DNA of 64,000 nt from a bacterium (GTDB lineage: Bacteria > Zhuqueibacterota > Zhuqueibacteria > Residuimicrobiales > Krinioviventaceae): the NCBI GenBank assembly GCA_029561455.1, contig JAKQIY010000006.1:78860-142859 (forward strand), given 5' to 3'. The notes under the pieces were generated by a model that saw only the letters and a list, made by a program, of their open reading frames with translations, had not been told where the DNA came from and did no database searches. The position numbers and the translations under genes were made by a program. This document shows positions 7,638 to 16,128 of the stretch, one piece after another. How positions within the stretch are numbered: the stretch's first letter is position 1; the number at the start of each line of letters is the position of its first letter.

Positions 7638-8759
7638 TTAAATGCGTAGCTTGGTATTTGACAATAATTGAATATCACCCGCCAGCAACTTTTCAATGAT
7701 CTTAACATTGGCGCGTGGAAAAGCATAATCTTTTAATTCGGGAACAGAAACCCAGCGCCAGTCCGTGCAACCCAAAGGTTTCGGCTCGCCACCAATAAAT
7801 GTACAAATATAAATATGCAGGGTAATAGTGAAATGGGTATACTGGTGATTGATTGTGGTAACCGGTTTTTCAACCTGTACCTGCACATCCAGTTCCTCCC
7901 GTACTTCCCGCACTACTGTATTATCCAGCGATTCGCCGGGTTCCTGCTTACCGCCGGGAAATTCCCACAGGCCGCCCAGCATTCCCTTTTCCGGCCTTCG
8001 TGCAATCAATAACTTTTCACCATTACAAATTAATCCGGCGGCTATATTGTAATGCGGACGCTTTTTTACCGGCTTGTGCATGGGAAACACCTGTTGCTCA
8101 CCGGCAGCACGGGCCAGGCAATAAACAGAGAGCGGACAGTCTTCGCACCGGGGATTTTTTGGTGTACAAACCAGGGCGCCCAACTCCATCAATGCCTGGT
8201 TATAATTACCGGGATGCGCTTTATCCAGCAAGGTATCGGCAAAATCTTGCAGTTTCATTTTGCCTTGGCTCGTATCAGGATCGTCAATAAAGCGTAATAT
8301 CCGGCACAATACCCGCCGGACATTGCCATCTACCACAGCGTATTGCTGATTAAAAGCAATACTGGCAATAGCCGCCGCCGTATAGGGACCGATTCCCGGT
8401 AAGCTGGCGATTTGCGCATATTCTTCCGGGTAGACGCTTTGAAATTCATGTAAAATTATTCCGGCAGTTTTGTGAATATTTCGGGCGCGCGCATAATACC
8501 CCAATCCTTCCCACACTTTGAGGACGCGGTCCAGATCAACCTCCGCCAGAGTTTTAATATCCGGAAAAGCTGTAATAAACCTTGTATAATAGGGAATTAC
8601 TTTGCTTACCTGGGTTTGTTGCAACATGATCTCCGAAATCCAGATATTATAAGGATCGCCGGTCTCCCGCCAGGGTAAATTGCGGCATTCCCGGTCGAAC
8701 CAGGCGGCAAGATCTTCTCGGAAAATTTTACAATACTTGTCAGTTAACATAAGGCTCAT
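7638..8759 (-). CDS. mutY: A/G-specific adenine DNA glycosylase MutY
   Basis: MutY removes adenine mispaired with 8-oxoguanine. The HhH-GPD domain carries catalytic Glu43 in SEIMLQQTQV, the hairpin LPGIGPYTAAAI and catalytic Asp144 in VVDGNVRRV. The [4Fe-4S] loop is complete, with Cys198, 205, 208 and 214 (CX6CX2CX5C). From about residue 235 a NUDIX-like 8-oxoG recognition domain follows, with GLWEFPGGKQEPGES and a degenerate Nudix box (VVREVREELD). Length, 373 residues, is normal. The start has no good ribosome-binding site, and a terminator hairpin ends five bases upstream of the ATG. An alternative ATG three codons in is possible. The downstream neighbour is an AlkZ-related gene. Confidence 0.95.
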   Translation of the reverse strand: MSLMLTDKYCKIFREDLAAWFDRECRNLPWRETGDPYNIWISEIMLQQTQVSKVIPYYTRFITAFPDIKTLAEVDLDRVLKVWEGLGYYARARNIHKTAGIILHEFQSVYPEEYAQIASLPGIGPYTAAAIASIAFNQQYAVVDGNVRRVLCRILRFIDDPDTSQGKMKLQDFADTLLDKAHPGNYNQALMELGALVCTPKNPRCEDCPLSVYCLARAAGEQQVFPMHKPVKKRPHYNIAAGLICNGEKLLIARRPEKGMLGGLWEFPGGKQEPGESLDNTVVREVREELDVQVQVEKPVTTINHQYTHFTITLHIYICTFIGGEPKPLGCTDWRWVSVPELKDYAFPRANVKIIEKLLAGDIQLLSNTKLRI

Positions 8760-8763
8760 TATA

Positions 8764-8789
8764 TAAAAAAGCCGTCATAAAGACGGCTT
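8764..8789 (-). terminator. intrinsic terminator after the GHMP kinase gene
   Basis: On the minus strand the stem AAGCCGTC / GACGGCTT (plus positions 8769-8776 and 8782-8789) with a five-base loop is followed by a run of six T (8765-8770). It follows the GHMP kinase stop codon by only a few bases and ends the run of genes that begins at 13353. It also directly abuts the mutY start. Confidence 0.85.
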
Positions 8790-8792
8790 GAA

Positions 8793-9785
8793 TTATATTT
8801 GTGGTTTTAATACTATAGCGCCGATCTCGCCCAGAGTTTGTTTGAGTTTTTCAAACATTTTAGGGCCATCGTAGGTGCCGATAATGGCGCCGCCGCTGCC
8901 CGGGAATTTGGCGCTGGCACCAACCGAACGGGCCAGGTTGATCATTTCCAGGTTCATGCGGCTGATGGGGAAAATTTCTTTACGTTTATCAAAGTTGGCA
9001 TTCATAATACCGGCCAGCTTGTCCGTTTCCCGGTTTAACAAACAGGCGCGCGCCTGTTCGGCCATATCGGCAAAAAATTTCATGGCGTCAATCACTTTGG
9101 GATCACCGGCCATATAACGGCCGCGCAGATTACCGTGCGCAATTCCGGACACTTCAGCCAGGTCGCTGATATACGCCAGGTATATGGGCGGCAGCAGGTT
9201 GGGATCGAGGTTTTCATAATTACCATGGCCCTGTGTATCCATCAACTTTTTATCAAAGTCCATATATACCAGGTTTTCATAGACCTGCACGACCCGATCC
9301 TGGAGACCGGCAGAAATTTGCAATTCATCGGTTTCAACGCTCAGGATCAAATTCGGTATCTGCGGTTTGGGAATTTCCACCCCATAAAAGGTCATCATAG
9401 CGCGAATGGTGGCGGTAACGATGGCGCTGGAACCGGCAAGTCCTACCTGTACCGGTATATTGGAGCTATACCGCACCGTAAAATTCTTGTCCGCCAGAAT
9501 AATGCCTTTGCTTTTACAATAATCATAGAATTTTTTGGCAGCGGCCTTGATGAGGCGAATACCGCCATAATAGCCATGCCGCTGCACATCTTTGACCAGA
9601 TGTTCCAGGTTGTGAAAATAAGAATGATCCCGTTCATTGGGAATAATTTCAATATCGGGGGTTTCATACATGGTCACTTCGGCAAAAAAATCTTTAAATG
9701 TAACGGACAATGTTTTTCCGAAATAGCCATCCGAAGGATTACCGGCCAAACCGGCCCTGGTATATGCTTTGGTACGAACGATCAT
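8793..9785 (-). CDS. GHMP-family sugar kinase, glucuronokinase-like
   Basis: GHMP kinase signatures are present. The N-terminal motif is RAGLAGNPSDGYFGKTLSV, the ATP-binding glycine-rich helix is PVQVGLAGSSAIVTA (about residues 111-125) and the C-terminal motif is AKFPGSGGAIIG. The N-terminal RAGLAGNPSDGYFGKT stretch is very close to that of plant glucuronokinases (RxGLxGNPSDxYFG), which phosphorylate D-glucuronate at C1. Other GHMP kinases such as mevalonate or heptose kinases diverge there. Substrate remains an inference. If correct, it would make glucuronate-1-phosphate for UDP-glucuronate. It is last in a run of minus-strand genes and is followed by a strong terminator. Confidence 0.78.
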   Translation of the reverse strand: MIVRTKAYTRAGLAGNPSDGYFGKTLSVTFKDFFAEVTMYETPDIEIIPNERDHSYFHNLEHLVKDVQRHGYYGGIRLIKAAAKKFYDYCKSKGIILADKNFTVRYSSNIPVQVGLAGSSAIVTATIRAMMTFYGVEIPKPQIPNLILSVETDELQISAGLQDRVVQVYENLVYMDFDKKLMDTQGHGNYENLDPNLLPPIYLAYISDLAEVSGIAHGNLRGRYMAGDPKVIDAMKFFADMAEQARACLLNRETDKLAGIMNANFDKRKEIFPISRMNLEMINLARSVGASAKFPGSGGAIIGTYDGPKMFEKLKQTLGEIGAIVLKPQI

Positions 9786-9827
9786 TATGCTGCCTCCTGA
9801 ATGAGGTGTATTATTATTTGCCAGTTA

Positions 9828-10685
9828 TTACTTTATTCTTGGTTCCAGCCACTGCCACAGGTATTCCAGACTTTTTTCTTTATTGATTTCATTGAATAAT
9901 TCATGTTTTGCGTCGGCGCATATATAGCTGGTTTTATCTTTAGCTCCAAACAAAGAAAATAGACGCAAAGCGCCTTCTTTGCTGATAATGTGATCATTCT
10001 CCCCCACCATCAATATCAATGGTTTGGTTATGGAGGTTGCCTGCTTCTGCCCATTTTCCATCACATCAAGCATGGTGAAAAACATGGCGGCGCTGATGCG
10101 ACCATGTACAAGTTCATCCCGGTCATACGAATCCACAACCTGCTTGTCATTGGACAATTCATCGGATTTAATACCGTTCGACATGGTGAACGACGGCGCA
10201 ATTTTCAGCATCAGCTTGCCCAATTTATATTTCCAGGACGGTACATGTACCGACAAGGCAAAAGCCGGGGAAGAAAAGATAATACCGGCAACCGGTGATT
10301 GCGGGTAACACAAAAGATAATCCAGCGTGATCAACCCACCCATACTGTGTCCCAGGATATACAGAGGTTTGTCCTTGTACAAGGGTGTGGTTAATACCCG
10401 CAGCTTTTCAACATCGCGGGCAAAATCGCTAAAATGCGGCACATGCCCGCGTTTGCCGCCAGAGCGGCCATGCCCCTGGTGATCGAGAGCATAACAGGCA
10501 ATCCCGAGCGGCAACAGGTAATTGATAACATTTTTATAACGTCCGCAATGTTCGCCAATACCATGAACGAGCAGTAAATTGGCCAGTTGTGTTTCTGCAG
10601 GCAACCAGTATTGATATTTAATGCGTTGTTGATTCGGGTTGATAAAAGAATCTTTGGCATAAATTATCTTGTTTGTGTCCATCAT
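9828..10685 (-). CDS. alpha/beta hydrolase, monoacylglycerol lipase-like
   Basis: The protein is a lysophospholipase/monoacylglycerol-lipase type serine hydrolase (Hydrolase_4). It shows the oxyanion-hole motif LLVHGIGEHCGRY, the family GHGRSGGKRGHV, the nucleophile elbow GHSMGG, the late acid-containing MVGENDHI and catalytic His in DAKHELFNE. It has no signal peptide, so it is probably cytoplasmic. It sits between sfsA (20-base gap) and the GHMP kinase (42-base gap) in the same direction. Substrate is likely a glycerol monoester or similar lipid, but this is not proved by sequence. A second ATG follows the first immediately, so the start is uncertain by one codon. Confidence 0.9.
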   Translation of the reverse strand: MMDTNKIIYAKDSFINPNQQRIKYQYWLPAETQLANLLLVHGIGEHCGRYKNVINYLLPLGIACYALDHQGHGRSGGKRGHVPHFSDFARDVEKLRVLTTPLYKDKPLYILGHSMGGLITLDYLLCYPQSPVAGIIFSSPAFALSVHVPSWKYKLGKLMLKIAPSFTMSNGIKSDELSNDKQVVDSYDRDELVHGRISAAMFFTMLDVMENGQKQATSITKPLILMVGENDHIISKEGALRLFSLFGAKDKTSYICADAKHELFNEINKEKSLEYLWQWLEPRIK

Positions 10686-10705
10686 TGTATTAGTTCCATT
10701 TGTTT

Positions 10706-11404
10706 TTAATCTGTTAACCGGAACGGTAATTGTTTATTAACAACAATATGCTGCGGAGTAATATCGGCATTATATACTAAAATTTCCACACCCTGATTAA
10801 ATGCCATGTTTAAAGTTTGGGCATAAACAGGATCAATAAGCGCAGCCGGGCGAAAAGATTCGGCATCGGCGCGCTGCACCAGGTAAAACATCACTGCGCG
10901 ATGCCCCTGCCGCACCATTTCTGTCAATTCATGTAAATGTTTGGTGCCACGTTTGGTAACGGCATCGGGGAATCGGGCAATCCTGTCCTGAGCCAGGGTA
11001 ACATTTTTTACTTCCACATAACAAAGCCGGTTACAATGGGATAACAAAATATCGATCCGGCTGTTTTGGCCATAAGGGACCTCGGTTTGCACCGTATCAT
11101 ATTCATCCAGTCCGGTTATTTGTTTATTGACAATAGCTTCACGCACCAGTGCATTACTGCGCATCGGGTTTACGCCAACCCAGACATTATTGGTAAAAAT
11201 CAATTCCCACGTCCAGGGGAGTTTTCGCCCCGGCGCATCCTGCCGGGATAAGAGTACCGGGCTGCCGGGGGCATTGCAGGAGAGCATACTGCCCGGATTA
11301 GGGCAATAAACCGTCACCCTTTCCCCGGAGGGACGCCGAACATCGGCCAGGAAACGTTTGTATCGTTGCAACAATACGGCATGTTCCATTTCCGGTAATT
11401 GCAT
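10706..11404 (-). CDS. sfsA: SfsA family DNA/RNA nuclease
   Basis: The protein matches SfsA over its full 232 residues. The N-terminal OB-like part contains RYKRFLADVRRPSGE and CPNPGSM. The C-terminal PD-(D/E)XK-like nuclease core has RIDILLSHCNRLCYVEVKNVTL, FPDAVTKRGTKHLHEL and the ending EILVYNADITPQHI. SfsA was first named for sugar-fermentation stimulation in E. coli, and the family has nuclease-like active-site residues. The Asp and the ExK of VEVKN are intact here. The gene is two bases from the upstream nitroreductase gene, so the two are likely cotranscribed. Confidence 0.93.
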   Translation of the reverse strand: MQLPEMEHAVLLQRYKRFLADVRRPSGERVTVYCPNPGSMLSCNAPGSPVLLSRQDAPGRKLPWTWELIFTNNVWVGVNPMRSNALVREAIVNKQITGLDEYDTVQTEVPYGQNSRIDILLSHCNRLCYVEVKNVTLAQDRIARFPDAVTKRGTKHLHELTEMVRQGHRAVMFYLVQRADAESFRPAALIDPVYAQTLNMAFNQGVEILVYNADITPQHIVVNKQLPFRLTD

Positions 11405-11406
11405 AT

Positions 11407-11964
11407 TTATTTTATTTCATTAAACCAGCATATCTCTGACAAAGAACGACGCTTGCGGCGTACTGTTTTTTTAGTATCACTATAACCGGCCGCAATAATA
11501 GCTACCGGTTGGTATTTATGCGGTAAGTTCAGGGCTTTTTTAACTCCCTTGCTGCTAAACCAACCGATCCAGCAGGTTTCAATTTCGAGCTCCTGCGCCT
11601 GTAAAATAAAATGCTCACCGGCAATACCGGCATCGACAAAGTAATAATGAATACCGGTAATCTGCTTGCCGATGCGGTCGGAAATCCAGTCGAGGTGCGT
11701 CAGAATAACTATCAATGCAGGAGACTGGCTAACCCAGCGACTGGAGGTATAAATACCGTTAAAGGCATGTTTGGCTAGTTTTTCTTTTAATTCCGGCTCA
11801 TCAACAACCATAAACCGACATGGTTGCGCATTATTTGCCGAGGGCGCCAGCCGCGCCGCCTCCACACATTTATACAGCGCCGCTTTATCAATTGGCTGAT
11901 CCAGGAATTTACGCACACTGTGCCGGGTTTTGACCAATTGTAAAAAATTTTTATGTTGCTGCAA
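11407..11964 (-). CDS. nitroreductase family flavoprotein
   Basis: This 185-residue FMN-dependent nitroreductase-like protein has the early RHSVRKFLDQPID motif that contacts FMN phosphate, then AARLAPSANNAQPCRFMVV and, near the end, PVAIIAAGYSD. The central ETCWIGWF segment fits the family. Members reduce nitro compounds, quinones or enones using NAD(P)H. The physiological substrate cannot be told. The C-terminal RRKRRSLSEICWFNE tail matches a subgroup annotated simply as nitroreductase. It is encoded between the deacetylase (27-base gap) and sfsA (2-base gap). Confidence 0.9.
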   Translation of the reverse strand: MQQHKNFLQLVKTRHSVRKFLDQPIDKAALYKCVEAARLAPSANNAQPCRFMVVDEPELKEKLAKHAFNGIYTSSRWVSQSPALIVILTHLDWISDRIGKQITGIHYYFVDAGIAGEHFILQAQELEIETCWIGWFSSKGVKKALNLPHKYQPVAIIAAGYSDTKKTVRRKRRSLSEICWFNEIK

Positions 11965-11991
11965 TGTGAATTGTCTCCTTTCCGGAGTAAA

Positions 11992-13353
11992 CTAGTCGTT
12001 GATCATTTCAGAAATTTTTACCAACTGATAGCCGCGGTTGCGTAAACTATCGACCAGGGCCGGGATCATGAGATGCACCGGCTGCTGTTTTCTCTGTGTA
12101 TCCAGGTGCATAAGCACTATACCGCCGTTCACTTTTTGCCGGGTACCGTTGCCAAAATTCAGGATTTTTTCCATAACCTGCTGCGGGGTTTTATATAAAG
12201 CCAGGGTGGAATCCGCTACCCAGTCATGCGAATCCAAATTCTCGCCATTGCCGACTGTCCAACCAACATGACGGTATCCCAGTTCCGCGGCCCATTGCCT
12301 GATTTCAAGGTTATGTTCGCCATAAGGTGCACGCCAGTATGGCGCCATTTTCTTTTTGGTGATCTTTTCAAACAGTTCGGCGGTATCGTTAAGCTGTTTT
12401 TGCAATTTTTCCCTGGTCATACCGGGCGCGGTATCCTGCTTCTGGTTTTTGGTATATGTAGTCAAATGCGGATGGCTCCAGGTATGGTTGCCGACCTCGT
12501 GTCCCTCCCGCACCATCCGTTTAGCCAGATCGGGATATCTTTTCAAAAAAGCGCCGGTAACAAACATGGTGCATTTCAGTTTCTTTTCGGCCAGATAATC
12601 CAGAATCTCTGCGGCAGCGCCATCGCCGGAGCCGCCGTCAAAGGTAAGAGCAACGTGGGGAATTTTGGCGTTGCCGCGCGAAAATTCCCGGGTTAAAAAA
12701 CCCAGGCGCGGTTTGCCGTAAAAGGTGACCATTCTTTGCAAAACAGCCGCATTTCCATGCGTATCGAGGCCCTGGACAATTATCTCGTTGGCGCCGTTAT
12801 CGAGCTTAATATCTTGAAAAATGAATTTATTATCTTCAGGTATTGTTACAGCGTGTAAACGCCCATTGACTTTGATACTGAGAATAATACTATCCGCCGC
12901 TTCCCCGGTAATATCAATACTATTGGAGGTTACCATAGCATCCGGAGCGCCGGTCATAGCAAAACCGGCATCGAGCGGTTGACCCGGAATCAGCATATCG
13001 CCGGAAAATATTGTTTGCTTTCGTTCCGAACGCAATTGCCGCAGCTCTTTGGTCATATTGTTTATTACAAAAAGCATAAACACCAGAATGATAATATAAA
13101 CCAGGTCGAGTACAAACCGAAAGGATTTTAATTTAAGGCGGTGAATTATGGAAGCGCGCCGGGCGGTTACTGTTTTAGGCCGGATATTTAATAAAGCCAG
13201 CATCCCTTTTGCCAGGGCCCGTACCAGGCAGCGGGGACTGCAATAGGTGCTACCCAGGAAATCAATTTCACACTCGCTGCAAATATATGAAGCGCAATGC
13301 CGGCACTTTTTACGGGCTTTGTGATCCGGATGGTTTTTACAGAAATGTTCCAT
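11992..13353 (-). CDS. membrane polysaccharide deacetylase with N-terminal zinc finger
   Basis: Residues 1-45 form a B-box-like zinc-binding module with Cys/His at 5, 8, 17, 20, 25, 28, 38 and 42 (CKNH, CRHC, CSEC, CSPRC). A single membrane helix follows at about 80-98, then a beta-rich stretch (about 135-215) and a NodB-type deacetylase domain (about 230-450). The NodB motifs are ALTFDGGSGDGA (motif 1, TFDGG in place of the common TFDDG), EVGNHTWSHPHL (metal-binding His pair) and APYGEHN. It should remove acetyl groups from a cell-wall or exopolysaccharide glycan outside the membrane, with the zinc finger in the cytoplasm. That topology is inferred. It is first in the run of minus-strand genes down to 8793. 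Confidence 0.88.
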   Translation of the reverse strand: MEHFCKNHPDHKARKKCRHCASYICSECEIDFLGSTYCSPRCLVRALAKGMLALLNIRPKTVTARRASIIHRLKLKSFRFVLDLVYIIILVFMLFVINNMTKELRQLRSERKQTIFSGDMLIPGQPLDAGFAMTGAPDAMVTSNSIDITGEAADSIILSIKVNGRLHAVTIPEDNKFIFQDIKLDNGANEIIVQGLDTHGNAAVLQRMVTFYGKPRLGFLTREFSRGNAKIPHVALTFDGGSGDGAAAEILDYLAEKKLKCTMFVTGAFLKRYPDLAKRMVREGHEVGNHTWSHPHLTTYTKNQKQDTAPGMTREKLQKQLNDTAELFEKITKKKMAPYWRAPYGEHNLEIRQWAAELGYRHVGWTVGNGENLDSHDWVADSTLALYKTPQQVMEKILNFGNGTRQKVNGGIVLMHLDTQRKQQPVHLMIPALVDSLRNRGYQLVKISEMIND

Positions 13354-13492
13354 AAGCCTTTATCAGTTAATTCGAACTAAACATGTTTCGACATAAAAAA
13401 TCAATACAGGAAAATAATAAATCTGTTTTCAAGAAAAAAGCATTTTCTTTACAAAAATCAACAAAAGCGAAAAAGCAGTTAAATTATTCTGT

Positions 13493-13520
13493 TTGATGTT
13501 AATGATAAAATCTTTATAAT
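13493..13520 (+). promoter_or_regulatory. sigma-70-like promoter before amrB
   Basis: A -35-like ttgatg (13493-13498) and a perfect -10 tataat (13515-13520) are spaced by 16 bases. They lie in the 200-base divergent gap between the deacetylase and amrB. The start codon is 34 bases beyond the -10 box, with aaagga as ribosome-binding site in between. Confidence 0.55.
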
Positions 13521-13554
13521 ATAAGCTGTTCTGTTGATTTTAAAGGAACATACT

Positions 13555-14403
13555 ATGAAAGATGAAAAAATTCGCCATTCGGCCTGGAATGGTTCTTTTT
13601 ATCCCGCCAATCCCGAAAGATTGAGCAAGATGGTACAGGAATTACTGGATAAACAGACAGAACCGGAGATCAATGAAAAAATCTATGGCATTATCGCTCC
13701 CCATGCAGGTTACGAATATTCCGGGGCTACGGCAGCTACGGCTTATCGGTATATTCGCTATATGCCAATAAAAAATATTGTAATTATTGCGCCAAGTCAT
13801 GCTGAAATGATCAAAGGCGTTTCGGTATATGACGGCGATTTTTACGAAACCCCGCTCGGTCTGGTGCCGGTCAACCGCGAACTGGCGGCAACACTGGCAG
13901 AAAAGCGGGATTTTATTCATTTGTCCTCAGCAGGACATCGTCTTACCGGGCGCGCCGAACACTCGCTGGAAGTTCATTTGCCGATGCTGCAAAAAGCGCT
14001 GGCGCAGCAATTTTCTATTGTCCCGATCGTTTTTCATGATTATCAATGGAAAATATGCAGCGGTCTTGGACAAGCGATTGCTGAAACACTCGCCAATATT
14101 CCCGATGTGCTGCTCGTCGCCAGTTCCGACCTGTACCATGGCTATTCGTATGCAGATTGTGTAAAAACCGATGATGATACCCTGAAAGCAATTACCGCTT
14201 TTGCTCCGGAACAATTTTGCCAGGGCTGCCAGGCGTCACAATACCAGGCATGCGGCGCCGGGCCGATTACCGCCGTGCAGGTCGCCGCAAAGCAGCTTGG
14301 CGCCAGAACCACACGCATTGTGGCCCGCACCAACTCGGCCGATGTTACCGGCAGCCGCGGCGGCTGGACGGTCGGTTATGCCTCGGCAGTGATTACGGCT
14401 TGA
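13555..14403 (+). CDS. amrB: AmmeMemoRadiSam system protein B (MEMO1 family)
   Basis: This MEMO1-like protein of about 282 residues resembles class III extradiol dioxygenases. Family segments are SAWNGSFYPANPERL, YGIIAPHAGYEYSGATAA, NIVIIAPSHAEMIKGV and LVASSDLYHGYSY. The putative metal ligands are the His residues in PHAGY and PSH and a later His in EHSLEVHLPML. In many bacteria it accompanies AmmeMemoRadiSam proteins A (AMMECR1) and a radical SAM protein. Neither is in this window. The start at MKDEK (13555) is chosen for the ribosome-binding site aaaggaacatact. An in-frame ATG 21 bases upstream lies before that site. The function of the family in bacteria is not settled. Confidence 0.92.
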   Translation: MKDEKIRHSAWNGSFYPANPERLSKMVQELLDKQTEPEINEKIYGIIAPHAGYEYSGATAATAYRYIRYMPIKNIVIIAPSHAEMIKGVSVYDGDFYETPLGLVPVNRELAATLAEKRDFIHLSSAGHRLTGRAEHSLEVHLPMLQKALAQQFSIVPIVFHDYQWKICSGLGQAIAETLANIPDVLLVASSDLYHGYSYADCVKTDDDTLKAITAFAPEQFCQGCQASQYQACGAGPITAVQVAAKQLGARTTRIVARTNSADVTGSRGGWTVGYASAVITA

Positions 14404-14404
14404 T

Positions 14405-15313
14405 ATGATGCAAACCGACAAGATTGCCGTTATCGGCGCCGGCAAACTGGGAAGCGCACTGGCCCGCGCCCTGAGCGAACATGGTTTTACAGTCATCGCC
14501 ATATATGACCGGGATGCCAATCGCGCTATAAAATGTGCGCAAGCATGCGGATCTCTTACCCGCTTTATGCCCCTGCACGAGTTCCCGGCCGATCTAACGC
14601 TGCTTTTCTTCTGTGTTCCCGATGATGAACTTGAAAATGCTGCACAGCAAGCGGCGGATAAATTAACCATAACCCGGCAAACAGTGGCCGCGCATTGCTC
14701 CGGCACTAAAAGCGCGGAGATTCTGCTGCCCCTGAAAAAACTGACGCACCACCTGGCCTCCTGTCACCCGGTGCAAACCTTTCCGGGGTTGGCGGACGAC
14801 TGGCAACGTTTGAGCAATATATTCTTTGGACTTGAAGGCGAAGCCGGAGCATTGGAAAAATTACAACAACTCGTACAGAATTTGAACAGTCAGTTTGTAA
14901 TCATTCCATCAGAAAAAAAACCACTGTATCATCTGGGCTGTGCGTTGGCTTCGAATTACCTGGTTGCCATTGCCGATACCGCCCTCGAGGTTATGCAGAG
15001 CGCCGGAATAGAAAGTGCGCAAGCTATACCGGTACTGGAACCGCTGCTGCGCGCCACACTCGACAATGTAATTGCAAACGGCCCGGCCCGCGCTGCAACC
15101 GGCCCCATTATTCGCGGCGACGCCGGTACTGTGCAGGAACATATAGCGGCCCTGCACGAAAATATCCCGGAACTGTTGCCCCTGTACAGTTTGCTGGGAA
15201 TGCGGCTGGCGCACATTGCCTCGGACAGACCAGACAGCAACCGGGAAAAACTGGCAAAAATTGAAGGACTGCTGCTGACAGAGATCAGAAAATATGGACT
15301 GGATTATGAATGA
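14405..15313 (+). CDS. Rossmann-fold DUF2520 domain protein
   Basis: The N-terminal NAD(P)-binding Rossmann fold has KIAVIGAGKLGSALARAL (GxGxxG), an F420/NADP oxidoreductase-like start. The C-terminal DUF2520 all-helical domain contains CSGTKSAEILLPL, ASCHPVQTFPGL and HLGCALASNYLVAI. The architecture resembles 6-phosphogluconate dehydrogenase or ketopantoate reductase-like proteins, and the reaction is unknown. It starts one base after the stop of amrB, and its own last codons overlap the next gene by eight bases, so these genes form one transcript. A second ATG follows the first immediately. Confidence 0.88.
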   Translation: MMQTDKIAVIGAGKLGSALARALSEHGFTVIAIYDRDANRAIKCAQACGSLTRFMPLHEFPADLTLLFFCVPDDELENAAQQAADKLTITRQTVAAHCSGTKSAEILLPLKKLTHHLASCHPVQTFPGLADDWQRLSNIFFGLEGEAGALEKLQQLVQNLNSQFVIIPSEKKPLYHLGCALASNYLVAIADTALEVMQSAGIESAQAIPVLEPLLRATLDNVIANGPARAATGPIIRGDAGTVQEHIAALHENIPELLPLYSLLGMRLAHIASDRPDSNREKLAKIEGLLLTEIRKYGLDYE

Positions 15314-16100
15314 TTATCATGTACATACCCGGTTATGCAAACATGGCGAAGGCGATGTTTACCAATATGTCGAATCCGCTATTGCCAAAGGGGTGAAAGA
15401 ACTGGGCTTTGCCGAGCACATTCCGATCCCGGCGCTCAACGATCCGTATGGGCGTATGGATTTTGCTGACTGGAATGTTTATTGGCGAGATGTGGAAGAC
15501 GCTCAACGGCACTATCCGGAAATTAAAATCCTGCTGGGCCTGGAAGCCGATTACCTGCCCCCATATATGGAGTATATTGAATCGTTTATAGCCCAATATC
15601 CCTTTGATTTTGTCATCGGTTCGGTGCATTTTATCGGCGACTGGGATTTCTCCAATCCGCAGTATAAAGAACGATATGAGTCTTTTGGGGTCGACAGGAC
15701 TTTTTGCGAATACTACCAACTGGTTCGCGAAGCGGCTATGACAGGATTATATGATATCATCGGTCATCTGGATATTCCCAAAAGATACGGACACAAAGCC
15801 GGTCTAGATATGAGCGGCGAGATTGACGATACCCTCAAAGTGATCAAACGCTGCGGGCTGGCGCTGGACGTTAACACCTCCGGGCTGCGCCGGCAGGTGC
15901 AAGAGTTGTATCCTGCACAGACTATACTCAGCCGCGCTTGTGCGTTCGATATACCGGTTATACTCGGTAGCGATGCCCATAACCCGACCGAAGTGGCTTT
16001 TGCCTTTCCGGAAACATACCGGCTGCTGGAAAAGATTGGCTATAGCGAAACCTGCGTTTATAAAAACAGAATTCGTTCAAGCTGTCCCTTGAACACATAA
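15306..16100 (+). CDS. PHP-family histidinol-phosphatase
   Basis: The N-terminal metal motif DYHVHTRLCKH is followed by GFAEHIPIP, LLGLEADYLP, FVIGSVHFIGDW and, late, ILGSDAHNPTEV. These are the PHP-domain ligands in their usual order, and the FVIGSVHFIG segment is typical of HisK-type histidinol-phosphatases. The enzyme dephosphorylates L-histidinol phosphate in histidine synthesis. Broader phosphoesterase activity cannot be excluded because no other his gene is nearby. The start is set at MNDYHVH (15306), which overlaps the preceding stop. The upstream in-frame ATG at 15294 would add only four residues. Confidence 0.88.
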   Translation: MNDYHVHTRLCKHGEGDVYQYVESAIAKGVKELGFAEHIPIPALNDPYGRMDFADWNVYWRDVEDAQRHYPEIKILLGLEADYLPPYMEYIESFIAQYPFDFVIGSVHFIGDWDFSNPQYKERYESFGVDRTFCEYYQLVREAAMTGLYDIIGHLDIPKRYGHKAGLDMSGEIDDTLKVIKRCGLALDVNTSGLRRQVQELYPAQTILSRACAFDIPVILGSDAHNPTEVAFAFPETYRLLEKIGYSETCVYKNRIRSSCPLNT

Positions 16101-16128
16101 TTGATAATTAACCAGGCAAGGCAGTAAC

